From NCBI RefSeq assembly GCF_038502225.1, contig NW_027196484.1:25546-89545 (forward strand): a stretch of DNA of 64,000 bases. Direction: 5' to 3'. The stretch's first letter is position 1; each line of letters starts with the position of its first letter. Under the pieces are notes generated by a model. That model had not been told where the DNA came from and searched no databases. It worked only from the letters and a program-made list of their open reading frames with translations. Shown piece by piece: positions 30,180 through 40,540 of this stretch. This DNA is from Cherax quadricarinatus (lineage: Eukaryota; Arthropoda; Malacostraca; Decapoda; Parastacidae). The position numbers and the translations under genes were made by a program.

Positions 30180-31641
30180 ATGCCTCGCAGTAAGAAGTAC
30201 CTCACTCCTCGGCGGATTAGAGGTCTTTTGTTCCCAATTGTTAGCTCTAACAGCGATGAAAGTGTCAGTGAAAGTGAATTCCATGGTTTTCAAGCGGGTG
30301 TGACTGAAAACAGTGCCCAGGATAACGTAATTAATGATGAAAACCCAGATGACCCACGACCTTCCACCTCTTGTGCTGGGCCGGCTCGTTCACATTCACC
30401 TGTACCAGGATGAAAGAGGAAACTATTTGCCCATGTACAAGACTCAGATGTGAACAGTGAAAGTGATAGTAGTTATTTCAAAGTTATTGAAAGCAGTTCT
30501 AGTTGTGACAGTGAGGGTGAATATTCCCCAGTGAAGCGGCAGCATATACAACGTAGCATGTGGTCTGGTAGTGTTTCATATGCTGTTCCAAGGGAAAGGA
30601 GTAAATCTCGGAGCACATCCTGTGGCCCTACACCATGACCTGTTAGTGAAGATGACGATATTGTTAAAATGGGTATGAATGATGTGAGTGAGGCAGCAGG
30701 TGGTGGTGGTGATAGTGATGGTGGCATGAGTCATGTGGCACCGGCAGCGGGCCACACTACTACTGATGCTGCTGACTCTGCACAACTACAACCAGCCTCA
30801 TCCAACCCCACACTCCCACAGCCTGCACAACCACAACCACTTTTCAGTATCCAGAACCCACCAGCAGACTGCATCTGGGATTGGCAGGAAGGTGACAGAG
30901 TTTGTTCCCAGTCCCCATGACTTTGATGAAACACAAAGTGGAATATGGCCATCGTGTACACTTGGGAACAATGCTACTGAACTGGAATGCTTTCAGTTAT
31001 TCTCCAATGAACCCCTGATGGACATTATTGTCAGGGAAAGCAACACATACTATGAGTACACCATAGCAAATACAATTCTCTCACCAAGATCACAGCTACA
31101 CCAGTGGAAGGACACAACTGTGGCAGAGATGTACCTGTTTTTTGCCACAATAATGCTTATGCCACATGTGTATAAGCACACTGTCACCACATACTGGGCA
31201 ACAGAACGCCTGATTTCAACCCCAGGTTTTAGTGACATTATAGGTGTGAATCGTTTCTTGATACTGTTACGTATGTTACACTTTTCAGACAAAACAAGGC
31301 CTGACAGAAGCAACAGGTTATATAAGATCAGAAATGTGTTGATGTACCTGAAACAAAAGTGTTGCATGTATTTTTATCCCTTCAGGGAGCTTGTTATTGA
31401 AGAGTCTTTGATTTTATTCAAGGGAAGACTCTCATTCAAGCAATACATACCAAGCAAGAGGAAACACTTTGGTATAAAGTTATTTGTACTGTGATTGCAA
31501 AAGTGGTCACGTTTTGGATATCATTGTGTACACAGGCAGTAATACATTGAGAGATACCAGGAAGGTATTGGGTATCTCTGGTGATGTGGTTCGAACAATG
31601 ATGGCACCATATCGTGGTAAGGGGGATATGTTATTTACTGA
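30180..31641 (+). pseudogene. piggyBac transposase, N-terminal and core part, frameshifted
   Basis: Starts MPRSKKYLTPRRIRGLLFP with an acidic, serine-rich N-terminus, and a stop at 30411 (tgaa) breaks it. The core from about 30900 reads FQLFSNEPLMDIIVRESNTY, MYLFFATIMLMPHVYKHTV, FLILLRMLHFSDKTRP, then LVIEESLILFKGRLSFKQYI and SKRKHFGIKLFVL. One frame change near 31490 leads to CKSGHVLDIIVYTGS and YRGKGDMLFTD. This is the DDD transposase of piggyBac, which cuts at TTAA. The usual first catalytic Asp (D-E in 'vDEsl') is Glu here (VIEES). A TA-targeted repeat interrupts the gene at 31642, right after the second acidic motif (FTD). Confidence 0.88.
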
Positions 31642-31643
31642 TA

Positions 31644-32424
31644 CAGGTCCTCCATCACAAATCCGGCATCATTGGGACCTGTAGTGTGCCGGATTACTGA
31701 GTTTGCCGAATTACAGAGTGGTTAAGTTAGAGTACACTTAAATTAACCAAATTGACTTACACAGTTCATTGAACATCGGCAAAAATCGAACATTTTCGCT
31801 ACTTTGAGCTCAATTTCAAGCTACTTTTCGTCATGAAAGCAATCAAAATCATGTCTATTTCTGTAATATATCTTCCATTATATCAAATGAGTCCAAAAAA
31901 TGAGAATACAACCATAAAAACCATAGGAAAATATACTGCAAAGAGGCGGCTAATGGCTGAGAAGTGAACTCCCTTATTTATCGTCCGTCATTTTTATTTT
32001 TGTTGTACATTAAGAAGCATCTTTCCATCATACATTGCCCAAGTTTCAATGAGATAGCCCAACAAACAACCGAGAAAAAAAAAATATTTACCAAAAATCA
32101 TATATGGCAAGCCCAAGCCAGGTACTGGAAATAAGTCACTTTGTTTGACTTTTCTGGGTTATCCTAGGTTCTCTATACATATGCTGCTATGTATGATAAT
32201 CAGTGTAACTGTTTTTGTGTATAACTGAATAAACTTATTTACTTCTAGTCTGTCAACTGAGTACAAGAAATCACCCATTCACTTATTTCAACTACCCAAT
32301 AAAGTGGTCAGAAATTGGCAATTTGGCCGATTTCACACGAATTTCAACAGATGCCAATTTCAAAATAGTGTCCAGAATAAACAATGTAGACATTTCTGGC
32401 ACTAAAATAACATTTTCTCTGTTC
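31644..32424 (-). mobile_element. composite DNA repeat, inverted relative to 1801-2588
   Basis: Starts CAGGTCCTCCATCAC after a TA (31642-31643) and follows 1801-2588 in reverse complement along its whole length. It is inserted in the piggyBac transposase gene. The stretch from 32425 to 32552 continues in piggyBac-type interior sequence (ttattcacaaaaaaaaaaa...). Confidence 0.75.
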
Positions 32425-32552
32425 ATTAGTCACAGCTACAGGCCCCTCTTATATTACTCTTGCTTACCATTTGGAATTTTTATTCACAAAAAAAAAAATA
32501 AAAAAAATTAAAAGATTTACTGTTATGCAGACTACTTCATTATTGTAATATT

Positions 32553-33110
32553 TGTGGTGTGAATATAATGCAGAGAATTCGTAGTTTGGAAGTTAGGAGG
32601 AGGTGCGGGATTACCAAAACTGTTGTCCAGAGGGCTGAGGAAGGGTTGTTGAGGTGGTTCGGACATGTAGAGAGAATGGAGCGAAACAGAATGACTTCAA
32701 GAGTGTATCAGTCTGTAGTGGAAGGAAGGCGGGGTAGGGGTCGGCCTAGGAAAGGTTGGAGGGAGGGGGTAAAGGAGGTTTTGTGTGCGAGGGGCTTGGA
32801 CTTCCAGCAGGCATGCGTGAGCGTGTTTGATAGGAGTGAATGGAGACAAATGGTTTTTAATACTTGACGTGCTGTTGGAGTGTGAGCAAAGTAACATTTA
32901 TGAAGGGATTCAGGGAAACCGGCAGGCCGGACTTGAGTCCTGGAGATGGGAAGTACAGTGCCTGCACTCTGAAGGAGGGGTGTTAATGTTGCAGTTTAAA
33001 AACTGTAGTGTAAAGCACCCTTCTGGCAAGACAGTGATGGAGTGAATGATGGTGAAAGTTTTTCTTTTTCGGGCCACCCTGCCTTGGTGGGAATCGGCCA
33101 GTGTGATAAT
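32553..33110 (+). mobile_element. RTE-like LINE, 5' truncated short copy
   Basis: The last 102 codons (NIMQRIRSLEVRRRCGITK ... EWRQMVFNT, stop at 32865-32867) and full 3' tail ending gtgtgataat. It is nearly identical to the intact element at 34016-37597, so it is recent. Confidence 0.93.
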
Positions 33111-33112
33111 AA

Positions 33113-34013
33113 CCCTTTGACTGTCGCGGCCGTATATAACGTCTTACGAGGTACCGTGTTTGACGTATATATACTCGTAAATTCTAGCGGCTTCAAATCA
33201 AGCAGGAGAAAGCTGGTAGGCCCACATGTGAGAGAATGGGTCTGTGTGGTCAGTGTGCACCATATAAAAAAAATCCTGGAGCACGCAGTGCATAATGAGA
33301 AAAAAAAAACTCCGACCGTTTTTTTTTAATTAAAATGCCGACTTTGTGGTCTATTTTCGTATAGTATTTATGGTTGTATTCTCGTTTTCTTGGTCTCATT
33401 TGATAGAATGGAAAACATATTATAGAAATAGAGGTGATTTTGATTGATTTTACTATAAAAAGAACCTAGAAATGGAGCTCAAAGTAGGGGAAATGTTTGA
33501 TTTTTGCCAATGTTCAAAAGTAAACAAATGATGCCATTGTCCAATAAATGTCCAACTAGCCATTCTAATATGCAGTCATGAATGGGTTGATGTTATTTAT
33601 ACAATTATTACAGTATTGCAGTAGTCTGCATAATAGTAAGTCTTCTATTTTTTGTTTGAATAAAAATTCAAAATAGAAAGCAAGAGTAATATCAGAGGGG
33701 CCTGGAGACATGACTGATGAACAAAGAAAATGTTATTTTAGAGCCAGGAATGTCTGCATTGTTCATTCTGGACCTTATTTTGAAATTGTCATATTTTTTA
33801 GTTTTCGTGAAATTGGCCAAATTGCAAATTTCTGACCACATTATTAGGTAGTTGAAATCGGTAAATGGGCAGTTTCTTGTACTCAATCGATAGAAAAAAT
33901 GGAGTTCTAAAGAAATAGCTATGAGTTTGGGCGACTGGAACAATGGAATTAGCCGAAAATAGGGCTCAAAGTGGGCGAAATCGCCGATTTGTAAACAGCG
34001 CCGAGGTCGCTAA
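33113..34013 (+). mobile_element. piggyBac-type non-autonomous element A, second copy, right end missing
   Basis: CCCTTTGACTGTCGCGGCCG start; runs nearly identically to 13425-14325 and is cut at 'gaggtcgctaac', where the full-length RTE starts. The remaining ~160 bases and the right TTAA do not appear after the RTE. Confidence 0.85.
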
Positions 34014-34015
34014 CT

Positions 34016-37000
34016 AGGTAGTAGGTTGGTAGACAGCAACCACCCAGGGAAGTACTACCGTCCTGCCAGATGACTGTGAAACAAAAACCTGTAACTGTTT
34101 TGCATGATGGTAGGATTGCTGGTTTCTTTTTCTGTCTCATAAACACGCTAGATAACAGGGATATCTTGCTACTCCTACTTACACTTTGGTCACACTTCAC
34201 AGACACGCACATGCATATATATATATACATACATCTAGGTTTTTCTCCTTTTTCTAAATAGCTCTTGTTCTTTTTTATTTCTTCTATTGTCCATGGGGAA
34301 GTGGAAAAGAATCTTTCCTCCGTAAGCCATGCGTGTCGTATGAGGCGACTAAAATGCCGGGAGCAATGGGCTAGTAACCCCTTCTCCTGTATACATTTAC
34401 TAAAAAAGAGAAGAAGAAAAACTTTATAAAATTGGGATGCTTAAATGTGCGTGGATGTAGTGCGGATGACAAGAAACAGATGATTGCTGATGTTATGAAT
34501 GAAAAGAAGTTGGATGTCCTGGCTCTAAGCGAAACAAAGCTGAAGGGGGTAGGAGAATTTCAGTGGGGGGAAATAAATGGGATTAAATCTGGAGTATCTG
34601 AGAGAGTTAGAGCAAAGGAAGGGGTAGCAGTAATGTTAAATGATCAGTTATGGAAGGAGAAAAGAGAATATGAATGTGTAAATTCAAGAATTATGTGGAT
34701 TAAAGTAAAGGTTGGATGCGAGAAGTGGGTCATAATAAGCGTGTATGCACCTGGAGAAGAGAGGAATGCAGAGGAGAGAGAGAGATTTTGGGAGATGTTA
34801 AGTGAATGTATAGGAGCCTTTGAACCAAGTGAGAGAGTAATTGTGGTAGGGGACCTGAATGCTAAAGTAGGAGAAACTTTTAGAGAGGGTGTGGTAGGTA
34901 AGTTTGGGGTGCCAGGTGTAAATGATAATGGGAGCCCTTTGATTGAACTTTGTATAGAAAGGGGTTTAGTTATAGGTAATACATATTTTAAGAAAAAGAG
35001 GATAAATAAGTATACACGATATGATGTAGGGCGAAATGACAGTAGTTTGTTGGATTATGTATTGGTAGATAAAAGACTGTTGAGTAGACTTCAGGATGTA
35101 CATGTTTATAGAGGGGCCACAGATATATCAGATCACTTTCTAGTTGTAGCTACACTGAGAGTAAAAGGTAGATGGGATACAAGGAGAATAGAAGCATCAG
35201 GGAAGAGAGAGGTGAAGGTTTATAAACTAAAAGAGGAGGCAGTTAGGGTAAGATATAAACAGCTATTGGAGGATAGATGGGCTAATGAGAGCATAGGCAA
35301 TGGGGTCGAAGAGGTATGGGGTAGGTTTAAAAATGTAGTGTTAGAGTGTTCAGCAGAAGTTTGTGGTTACAGGAAAGTGGGTGCAGGAGGGAAGAGGAGT
35401 GATTGGTGGAATGATGATGTAAAGAGAGTAGTAAGGGAGAAAAAGTTAGCATATGAGAAGTTTTTACAAAGTAGAAGTGATGCAAGGAGGGAAGAGTATA
35501 TGGAGAAAAAGAGAGAGGTTAAGAGAGTGGTGAAGCAATGTAAAAAGAGAGCAAATGAGAGAGTGGGTGAGATGTTATCAACAAATTTTGTTGAAAATAA
35601 GAAAAAGTTTTGGAGTGAGATTAACAAGTTAAGAAAGCCTAGAGAACAAATGGATTTGTCAGTTAAAAATAGGAGAGGAGAGTTATTAAATGGAGAGTTA
35701 GAGGTATTGGGAAGATGGAGGGAATATTTTGAGGAATTGTTAAATGTTGATGAAGATAGGGAAGCTGTGATTTCGTGTATAGGGCAAGGAGGAATAACAT
35801 CTTGTAGGAGTGAGGAAGAGCCAGTTGTGAGTGTGGGGGAAGTTCGTGAGGCAGTAGGTAAAATGAAAGGGGGTAAGGCAGCCGGGATTGATGGGATAAA
35901 GATAGAAATGTTAAAAGCAGGTGGGGATATAGTTTTGGAGTGGTTGGTGCAATTATTTAATAAATGTATGGAAGAGGGTAAGGTACCTAGGGATTGGCAG
36001 AGAGCATGCATAGTTCCTTTGTATAAAGGCAAAGGGGATAAAAGAGAGTGCAAAAATTATAGGGGGATAAGTCTGTTGAGTGTACCTGGTAAAGTGTATG
36101 GTAGAGTTATAATTGAAAGAATTAAGAGTAAGACGGAGAATAGGATAGCAGATGAACAAGGAGGCTTTAGGAAAGGTAGGGGGTGTGTGGACCAGGTGTT
36201 TACAGTGAAACATATAAGTGAACAGTATTTAGATAAGGCTAAAGAGGTCTTTGTGGCATTTATGGATTTGGAAAAGGCGTATGACAGGGTGGATAGGGGG
36301 GCAATGTGGCAGATGTTGCAAGTGTATGGTGTAGGAGGTAGGTTACTGAAAGCAGTGAAGAGTTTTTACGAGGATAGTGAGGCTCAAGTTAGAGTATGTA
36401 GGAAAGAGGGAAATTTTTTCCCAGTAAAAGTAGGCCTTAGACAAGGATGTGTGATGTCACCGTGGTTGTTTAATATATTTATAGATGGGGTTGTAAGAGA
36501 AGTAAATGCGAGGGTCTTGGCAAGAGGCGTGGAGTTAAAAGATAAAGAATCACACACAAAGTGGGAGTTGTCACAGCTGCTCTTTGCTGATGACACTGTG
36601 CTCTTGGGAGATTCTGAAGAGAAGCTGCAGAGATTGGTGGATGAATTTGGTAGGGTGTGCAAAAGAAGAAAATTAAAGGTGAATACAGGAAAGAGTAAGG
36701 TTATGAGGATAACAAAAAGATTAGGTGATGAAAGATTGAATATCAGATTGGAGGGAGAGAGTATGGAGGAGGTGAACGTATTCAGATATTTGGGAGTGGA
36801 CGTGTCAGCGGATGGGTCTATGAAAGATGAGGTGAATCATAGAATTGATGAGGGAAAAAGAGTGAGTGGTGCACTTAGGAGTCTGTGGAGACAAAGAACT
36901 TTGTCCTTGGAGGCAAAGAGGGGAATGTATGAGAGTATAGTTTTACCAACGCTCTTATATGGGTGTGAAGCGTGGGTGATGAATGTTGCAGCGAGGAGAA

Positions 37001-37597
37001 GGCTGGAGGCAGTGGAGATGTCATGTCTGAGGGCAATGTGTGGTGTGAATATAATGCAGAGAATTCGTAGTTTGGAAGTTAGGAGGAGGTGCGGGATTAC
37101 CAAAACTGTTGTCCAGAGGGCTGAGGAAGGGTTGTTGAGGTGGTTCGGACATGTAGAGAGAATGGAGCGAAACAGAATGACTTCAAGAGTGTATCAGTCT
37201 GTAGTGGAAGGAAGGCGGGGTAGGGGTCGGCCTAGGAAGGGTTGGAGGGAGGGGGTAAAGGAGGTTTTGTGTGCGAGGGGCTTGGACTTCCAGCAGGCAT
37301 GCGTGAGCGTGTTTGATAGGAGTGAATGGAGACAAATGGTTTTTAATACTTGACGTGCTGTTGGAGTGTGAGCAAAGTAACATTTATGAAGGGATTCAGG
37401 GAAACCGGCAGGCCGGACTTGAGTCCTGGAGATGGGAAGTACAGTGCCTGCACTCTGAAGGAGGGGTGTTAATGTTGCAGTTTAAAAACTGTAGTGTAAA
37501 GCACCCTTCTGGCAAGACAGTGATGGAGCGAATGATGGTGAAAGTTTTTCTTTTTCGGGCCACCCTGCCTTGGTGGGAATCGGCCAGTGTGATAATA
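34016..37597 (+). mobile_element. RTE-like LINE, full-length copy
   Basis: 5' leader of about 415 bases starting aggtagtaggttggtagac, one long open frame for endonuclease plus RT, and a 3' tail of about 240 bases ending gtgtgataataa. About 3.6 kb. There are no disabling mutations. The first 7 bases of ggtagta pair with tactacc some 37 bases on. Confidence 0.93.
34432..37353 (+). CDS. RTE-like polyprotein: APE endonuclease + reverse transcriptase, intact
   Basis: A frame of 973 codons. The N-terminal APE endonuclease shows CLNVRGCSADDKKQMI, LDVLALSETKLKG, VIVVGDLNAKVGE, LLDYVLVD and TDISDHFLVVATLRV (catalytic SDH). The linker is basic. RT has KGGKAAGIDGIKIEM, NYRGISLLSVPGKVYG, FRKGRGCVDQVFTVKHI, FMDLEKAYDRVDR, GLRQGCVMSPWLFNIFIDG, LLFADDTVLLGDS and FRYLGVDVSADGSMKDE. 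The C-terminus has LLRWFGHVERM and GRGRPRKGWREGVKEVL. The frame opens without ATG before the LNVRG motif; the first in-frame ATG (34480) would delete that motif, so the true start is unclear. It is the best candidate for a functional element in the window. Confidence 0.93.
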   Translation: MGCLNVRGCSADDKKQMIADVMNEKKLDVLALSETKLKGVGEFQWGEINGIKSGVSERVRAKEGVAVMLNDQLWKEKREYECVNSRIMWIKVKVGCEKWVIISVYAPGEERNAEERERFWEMLSECIGAFEPSERVIVVGDLNAKVGETFREGVVGKFGVPGVNDNGSPLIELCIERGLVIGNTYFKKKRINKYTRYDVGRNDSSLLDYVLVDKRLLSRLQDVHVYRGATDISDHFLVVATLRVKGRWDTRRIEASGKREVKVYKLKEEAVRVRYKQLLEDRWANESIGNGVEEVWGRFKNVVLECSAEVCGYRKVGAGGKRSDWWNDDVKRVVREKKLAYEKFLQSRSDARREEYMEKKREVKRVVKQCKKRANERVGEMLSTNFVENKKKFWSEINKLRKPREQMDLSVKNRRGELLNGELEVLGRWREYFEELLNVDEDREAVISCIGQGGITSCRSEEEPVVSVGEVREAVGKMKGGKAAGIDGIKIEMLKAGGDIVLEWLVQLFNKCMEEGKVPRDWQRACIVPLYKGKGDKRECKNYRGISLLSVPGKVYGRVIIERIKSKTENRIADEQGGFRKGRGCVDQVFTVKHISEQYLDKAKEVFVAFMDLEKAYDRVDRGAMWQMLQVYGVGGRLLKAVKSFYEDSEAQVRVCRKEGNFFPVKVGLRQGCVMSPWLFNIFIDGVVREVNARVLARGVELKDKESHTKWELSQLLFADDTVLLGDSEEKLQRLVDEFGRVCKRRKLKVNTGKSKVMRITKRLGDERLNIRLEGESMEEVNVFRYLGVDVSADGSMKDEVNHRIDEGKRVSGALRSLWRQRTLSLEAKRGMYESIVLPTLLYGCEAWVMNVAARRRLEAVEMSCLRAMCGVNIMQRIRSLEVRRRCGITKTVVQRAEEGLLRWFGHVERMERNRMTSRVYQSVVEGRRGRGRPRKGWREGVKEVLCARGLDFQQACVSVFDRSEWRQMVFNT

Positions 37598-37604
37598 AAA
37601 AAAA

Positions 37605-37695
37605 GCAGAGACACTCGTTTTATGTGTGAAGAGTGTCAAGTGCCACTCTGCATATACCCATGTTTCAAAGAGTTCCACAAGCTGCAGCAGTTCTA
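37605..37695 (+). pseudogene. piggyBac transposase C-terminal cysteine-rich domain
   Basis: The frame reads RHSFYVCEECQVPLCIYPCF then KEFHKLQQF and a stop (37693-37695). This is the C-x2-C ... C-x3-C ... H pattern that ends piggyBac/PGBD4-like transposases and binds the subterminal repeats. It continues the gene at 30180-31641 after 6 kb of insertions. The part between FTD and this domain is lost. Confidence 0.88.
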
Positions 37696-38159
37696 GGAAA
37701 GTGTTCAGTGACTGTACATATGTATATATATTATGGAACACTAGTAATAAACAATGTTTTGTATTGTTTGTGTAAAAAAGTTTTATACACTAATAGTGAT
37801 AATGTTTGTTCAGTTATTGTGTTGTAAACAATGAGTGTATATTTGAACAATGCACCTTACATTGGTCTCACAGGCCACATAAGTTACTTAGAAAAGAAAA
37901 ACATTGGAAAATACAAGAAACCTTCGAATTGGAGTAAATAAAAGAATACCGGGTGGGCAGCATTCGCCGCTGTTGCCATACACCGCTCATTTTCTGCCAA
38001 CTTTGCACCTCTGTATCTCGGTAAGTACTGATGGCAAACATTTTTTTTAGGCTTAAAACACTCAGTAAAATAATCATAACATTTTGGAAAGAATTTTTTT
38101 TTTTTCGAATATTTTGCGACATAGAATGACAGTTTCAGAAAGGGACCTGCAACAAAGGG
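37696..38159 (+). other. piggyBac 3' subterminal region
   Basis: Non-coding stretch from the transposase stop to the right end GGG-TTAA. It includes 'cattcgccgctgttgcca' and t-rich runs, comparable with the interiors of the non-autonomous piggyBac-type elements. Confidence 0.6.
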
Positions 38160-38209
38160 TTAATACACACACACTCACAAGCAAAGTATATATACCTACC
38201 ATACACAGA

Positions 38210-39082
38210 ATAGATGGGGTTGTAAAGGAAGTAAATGCTAGGGTGTTCGGGAGAGGGGTGGGATTAAATTTTGGGGAATCAAATTCAAAATGGGAATTGA
38301 CACAGTTACTTTTTGCTGATGATACTGTGCTTATGGGAGATTCTAAAGAAAAATTGCAAAGGTTAGTGGATGAGTTTGGGAATGTGTGTAAAGGTAGAAA
38401 GTTGAAAGTGAACATAGAAAAGAGTAAGGTGATGAGGGTGTCAAATGATTTAGATAAAGAAAAATTGGATATCAAATTGGGGAGGAGGAGTATGGAAGAA
38501 GTGAATGTTTTCAGATACTTGGGAGTTGACGTGTCGGCGGATGGATTTATGAAGGATGAGGTTAATCATAGAATTGATGAGGGAAAAAAGGTGAGTGGTG
38601 CGTTGAGGTATATGTGGAGTCAAAAAACGTTATCTATGGAGGCAAAGAAGGGAATGTATGAAAGTATAGTAGTACCAACACTCTTATATGGGTGTGAAGC
38701 TTGGGTGGTAAATGCAGCAGCGAGGAGACGGTTGGAGGCAGTGGAGATGTCCTGTTTAAGGGCAATGTGTGGTGTAAATATTATGCAGAAAATTCGGAGT
38801 GTGGAAATTAGGAGAAGGTGTGGAGTTAATAAAAGTATTAGTCAGAGGGCAGAAGAGGGGTTGTTGAGGTGGTTTGGTCATTTAGAGAGAATGGATCAAA
38901 GTAGAATGACATGGAAAGCATATAAATCTATAGGGGAAGGAAGGCGGGGTAGGGGTCGTCCTCGAAAGGGTTGGAGAGAGGGGGTAAAGGAGGTTTTGTG
39001 GGCAAGGGGCTTGGACTTCCAGCAAGCGTGCATGCGCGTGTTCGATAGGAGTGAATGGAGACAAATGGTATTTGGGACCTGA
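38210..39082 (+). CDS. RTE subfamily-2 reverse transcriptase, 5' truncated
   Basis: 291 codons with no stop: IDGVVKEVNARVFGRGVGLN, LLFADDTVLMGDS (catalytic FADD), FRYLGVDVSADGFMKDEV, PTLLYGCEAWVVNAAARR, LLRWFGHLERMDQSRMTWK and GRGRPRKGWREGVKEVLWAR, ending EWRQMVFGT and TGA. The frame extends upstream into piggyBac DNA by chance. About 75% of residues match subfamily 1 by eye, so it is a separate lineage. Missing the first catalytic Asp and the endonuclease, it cannot function. Confidence 0.9.
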   Translation: MDGVVKEVNARVFGRGVGLNFGESNSKWELTQLLFADDTVLMGDSKEKLQRLVDEFGNVCKGRKLKVNIEKSKVMRVSNDLDKEKLDIKLGRRSMEEVNVFRYLGVDVSADGFMKDEVNHRIDEGKKVSGALRYMWSQKTLSMEAKKGMYESIVVPTLLYGCEAWVVNAAARRRLEAVEMSCLRAMCGVNIMQKIRSVEIRRRCGVNKSISQRAEEGLLRWFGHLERMDQSRMTWKAYKSIGEGRRGRGRPRKGWREGVKEVLWARGLDFQQACMRVFDRSEWRQMVFGT

Positions 39083-39118
39083 CGATCTGTTGGTGTGTGA
39101 GCAGGATGTGAAGCTTAG

Positions 39119-39496
39119 GTGGTAAATGCAGCAGCGAGGAGACGGTTGGAGGCAGTGGAGATGTCCTGTCTAAGGGCAATGTGTGGTGTAAATATTATGC
39201 AGAAAATTTGGAGTGTGGAAATTAGGAGAAGGTGTGGAGTTAATAAAAGCATTAGTCAGAGGGCAGAAGAGGGGTTGTTGAGGTGGTTTGGTCATTTAGA
39301 GAGAATGGATCAAAGTAGAATGACATGGAAAGCATATAAATCTATAGGGAAAGGAAGGAGGGGTAGGGGTCGTCCTCGAAAGGGTTGGAAAGAGGGGGTA
39401 AAGGAGGTTTTGTGGGCGAGGGGCTTGGACTTCCAGCAAGCGTGCATGAGCGTGTTAGATAGGAGTGAATGGAGACGAATGATACTTGGGACCTGA
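39119..39496 (+). pseudogene. duplicated C-terminal piece of RTE subfamily-2 RT
   Basis: Second tandem copy of the last 125 codons (VNAAARRRLEAVEMSC ... LDRSEWRRMILGT). It repeats 38704-39082 with a few substitutions. Confidence 0.9.
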
Positions 39497-40134
39497 CGAT
39501 CTGTTGGAGTGTGAGCAGGGTAATATTTAGTGAAGGGATTCAGGGAAACCGGTTATTTTCATATAGTCGGACTTGAGTCCTGGAAATGGGAAGTACAATG
39601 CCTGCACTTTAAAGGAGGGGTTTGGGATATTGGCAGTTTGGAGGGATATGTTGTGTATCTTTATATGTATATGCTTCTAAACTGTTGTATTCTGAGCACC
39701 TCTGCAAAAGCAGTGATAATGTGTGAGTGTGGTGAAAGTGTTGAATGATGATGAAAGTATTTTCTTTTTGGGGATTTTCTTTCTTTTTTGGGTCACCCTG
39801 CCTCGGTGGGAGACGGCCGACTTGTTGAAAAAAAAAAAAAAAAAAAAAAAATTCAGGGAAACCGGTTATTTTCATATAGCCGGACTTGAGTCCTGGAAAT
39901 GGGAAGTACAATGCCTGCACTTTAAAGGAGGGGTTTGGGATATTGGCAGTTTGGAGGGATATGTTGTGTATCTTTATATGTGTATGCTTCTAAACTGTTG
40001 TATTCTGAGCACCTCTGCAAAAACAGTGATTATGTGTGAGTGTGGTGAAAGTGTTGAATGATGATGAAAGTATTTTCTTTTTGGGGATTTTCTTTCTTTT
40101 TTGGGTCACCCTGCCTCGGTGGGAGACGGCCGAC

Positions 40135-40168
<34 letters not shown>

Positions 40169-40229
40169 ACAGAATAGATATATTACAATTGTGGTGCTTG
40201 TAATATGCTCAGTGTTTTGGCCTTGGTTA

Positions 40230-40540
40230 ACTATTATATTCATAGGGAAGGGCTCAACCTGTAGGGGGCATACAGTGCCTGGGATTGGGTGATAATTAGA
40301 TTTGATTCAGGGAAATTATATTTAATTGAAAGCACTAAACTGGTAGGGGGGGTCATACAACACATTGGGAATGGACGGCAGTCAGGTTCAGTCGATGTGA
40401 GGCAAGGTTTCAATTTCTTGGATCAAAAAGCCCTTCAGCATAAGGCATACCCCCCTTCCTTTCCCTTAAAGAAAATATTATAGTTCTGTATGACCCTTGT
40501 GGGTTTAGTGCTTAGTTTTTATGATTATAATTAGAGTGCT
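40230..40540 (+). repeat. decapod-type SINE, two overlapping pieces
   Basis: 'gggaagggctcaacctgtag' to 'cagtgcctgggattgggtga', then 'aattgaaagcactaaactgg' and 'ggatcaaaaagcccttcagc', then 'tgacccttgtgggtttagtg' followed by attata-rich sequence. The motifs match those at 49055, 52035, 54190 and 56512. Confidence 0.65.

Larger units (their letters stand above)
29960..38159 (+). mobile_element. piggyBac transposon, broken by nested insertions
   Basis: Left end CTCTTTGACTG after TTAA (29956-29959); right end caacaaaGGG before TTAA (38160-38163). The two ends plus N-terminal, core and C-terminal transposase pieces in the right order suggest one original element. It is expanded to 8.2 kb by later insertions: Tigger-type composite 31644-32424, RTE tail 32553-33110, piggyBac-type element 33113-34013, full RTE 34016-37597. 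Confidence 0.7.
38210..40168 (+). mobile_element. RTE-like LINE subfamily 2, 5' truncated, with tandem 3' duplications
   Basis: RT from the IDGVVKEVNARVF block to the end, then two internal tandem duplications: about 415 bases (38691-39105 repeated at 39106-39520) and about 314 bases (39537-39850 repeated at 39851-40168). The second pair each end in a poly(A) run. The tail differs from subfamily 1 (gtttgggatattggcag; tgcctcggtgggagacggcc). Confidence 0.88.

Noticed and set aside
34070..34261. 63-codon frame in the RTE leader, present also at 41475
   Set aside because: Not listed as a gene: it is conserved because the copies are near-identical, and the translation is hydrophobic and repetitive at its end. 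It is mentioned only as a possible leader frame.
35367..37383. Long minus-strand frames opposite the RTE gene (up to 228 residues)
   Set aside because: Shadow frames of the purine-rich RTE coding strand, repeated identically opposite each copy.
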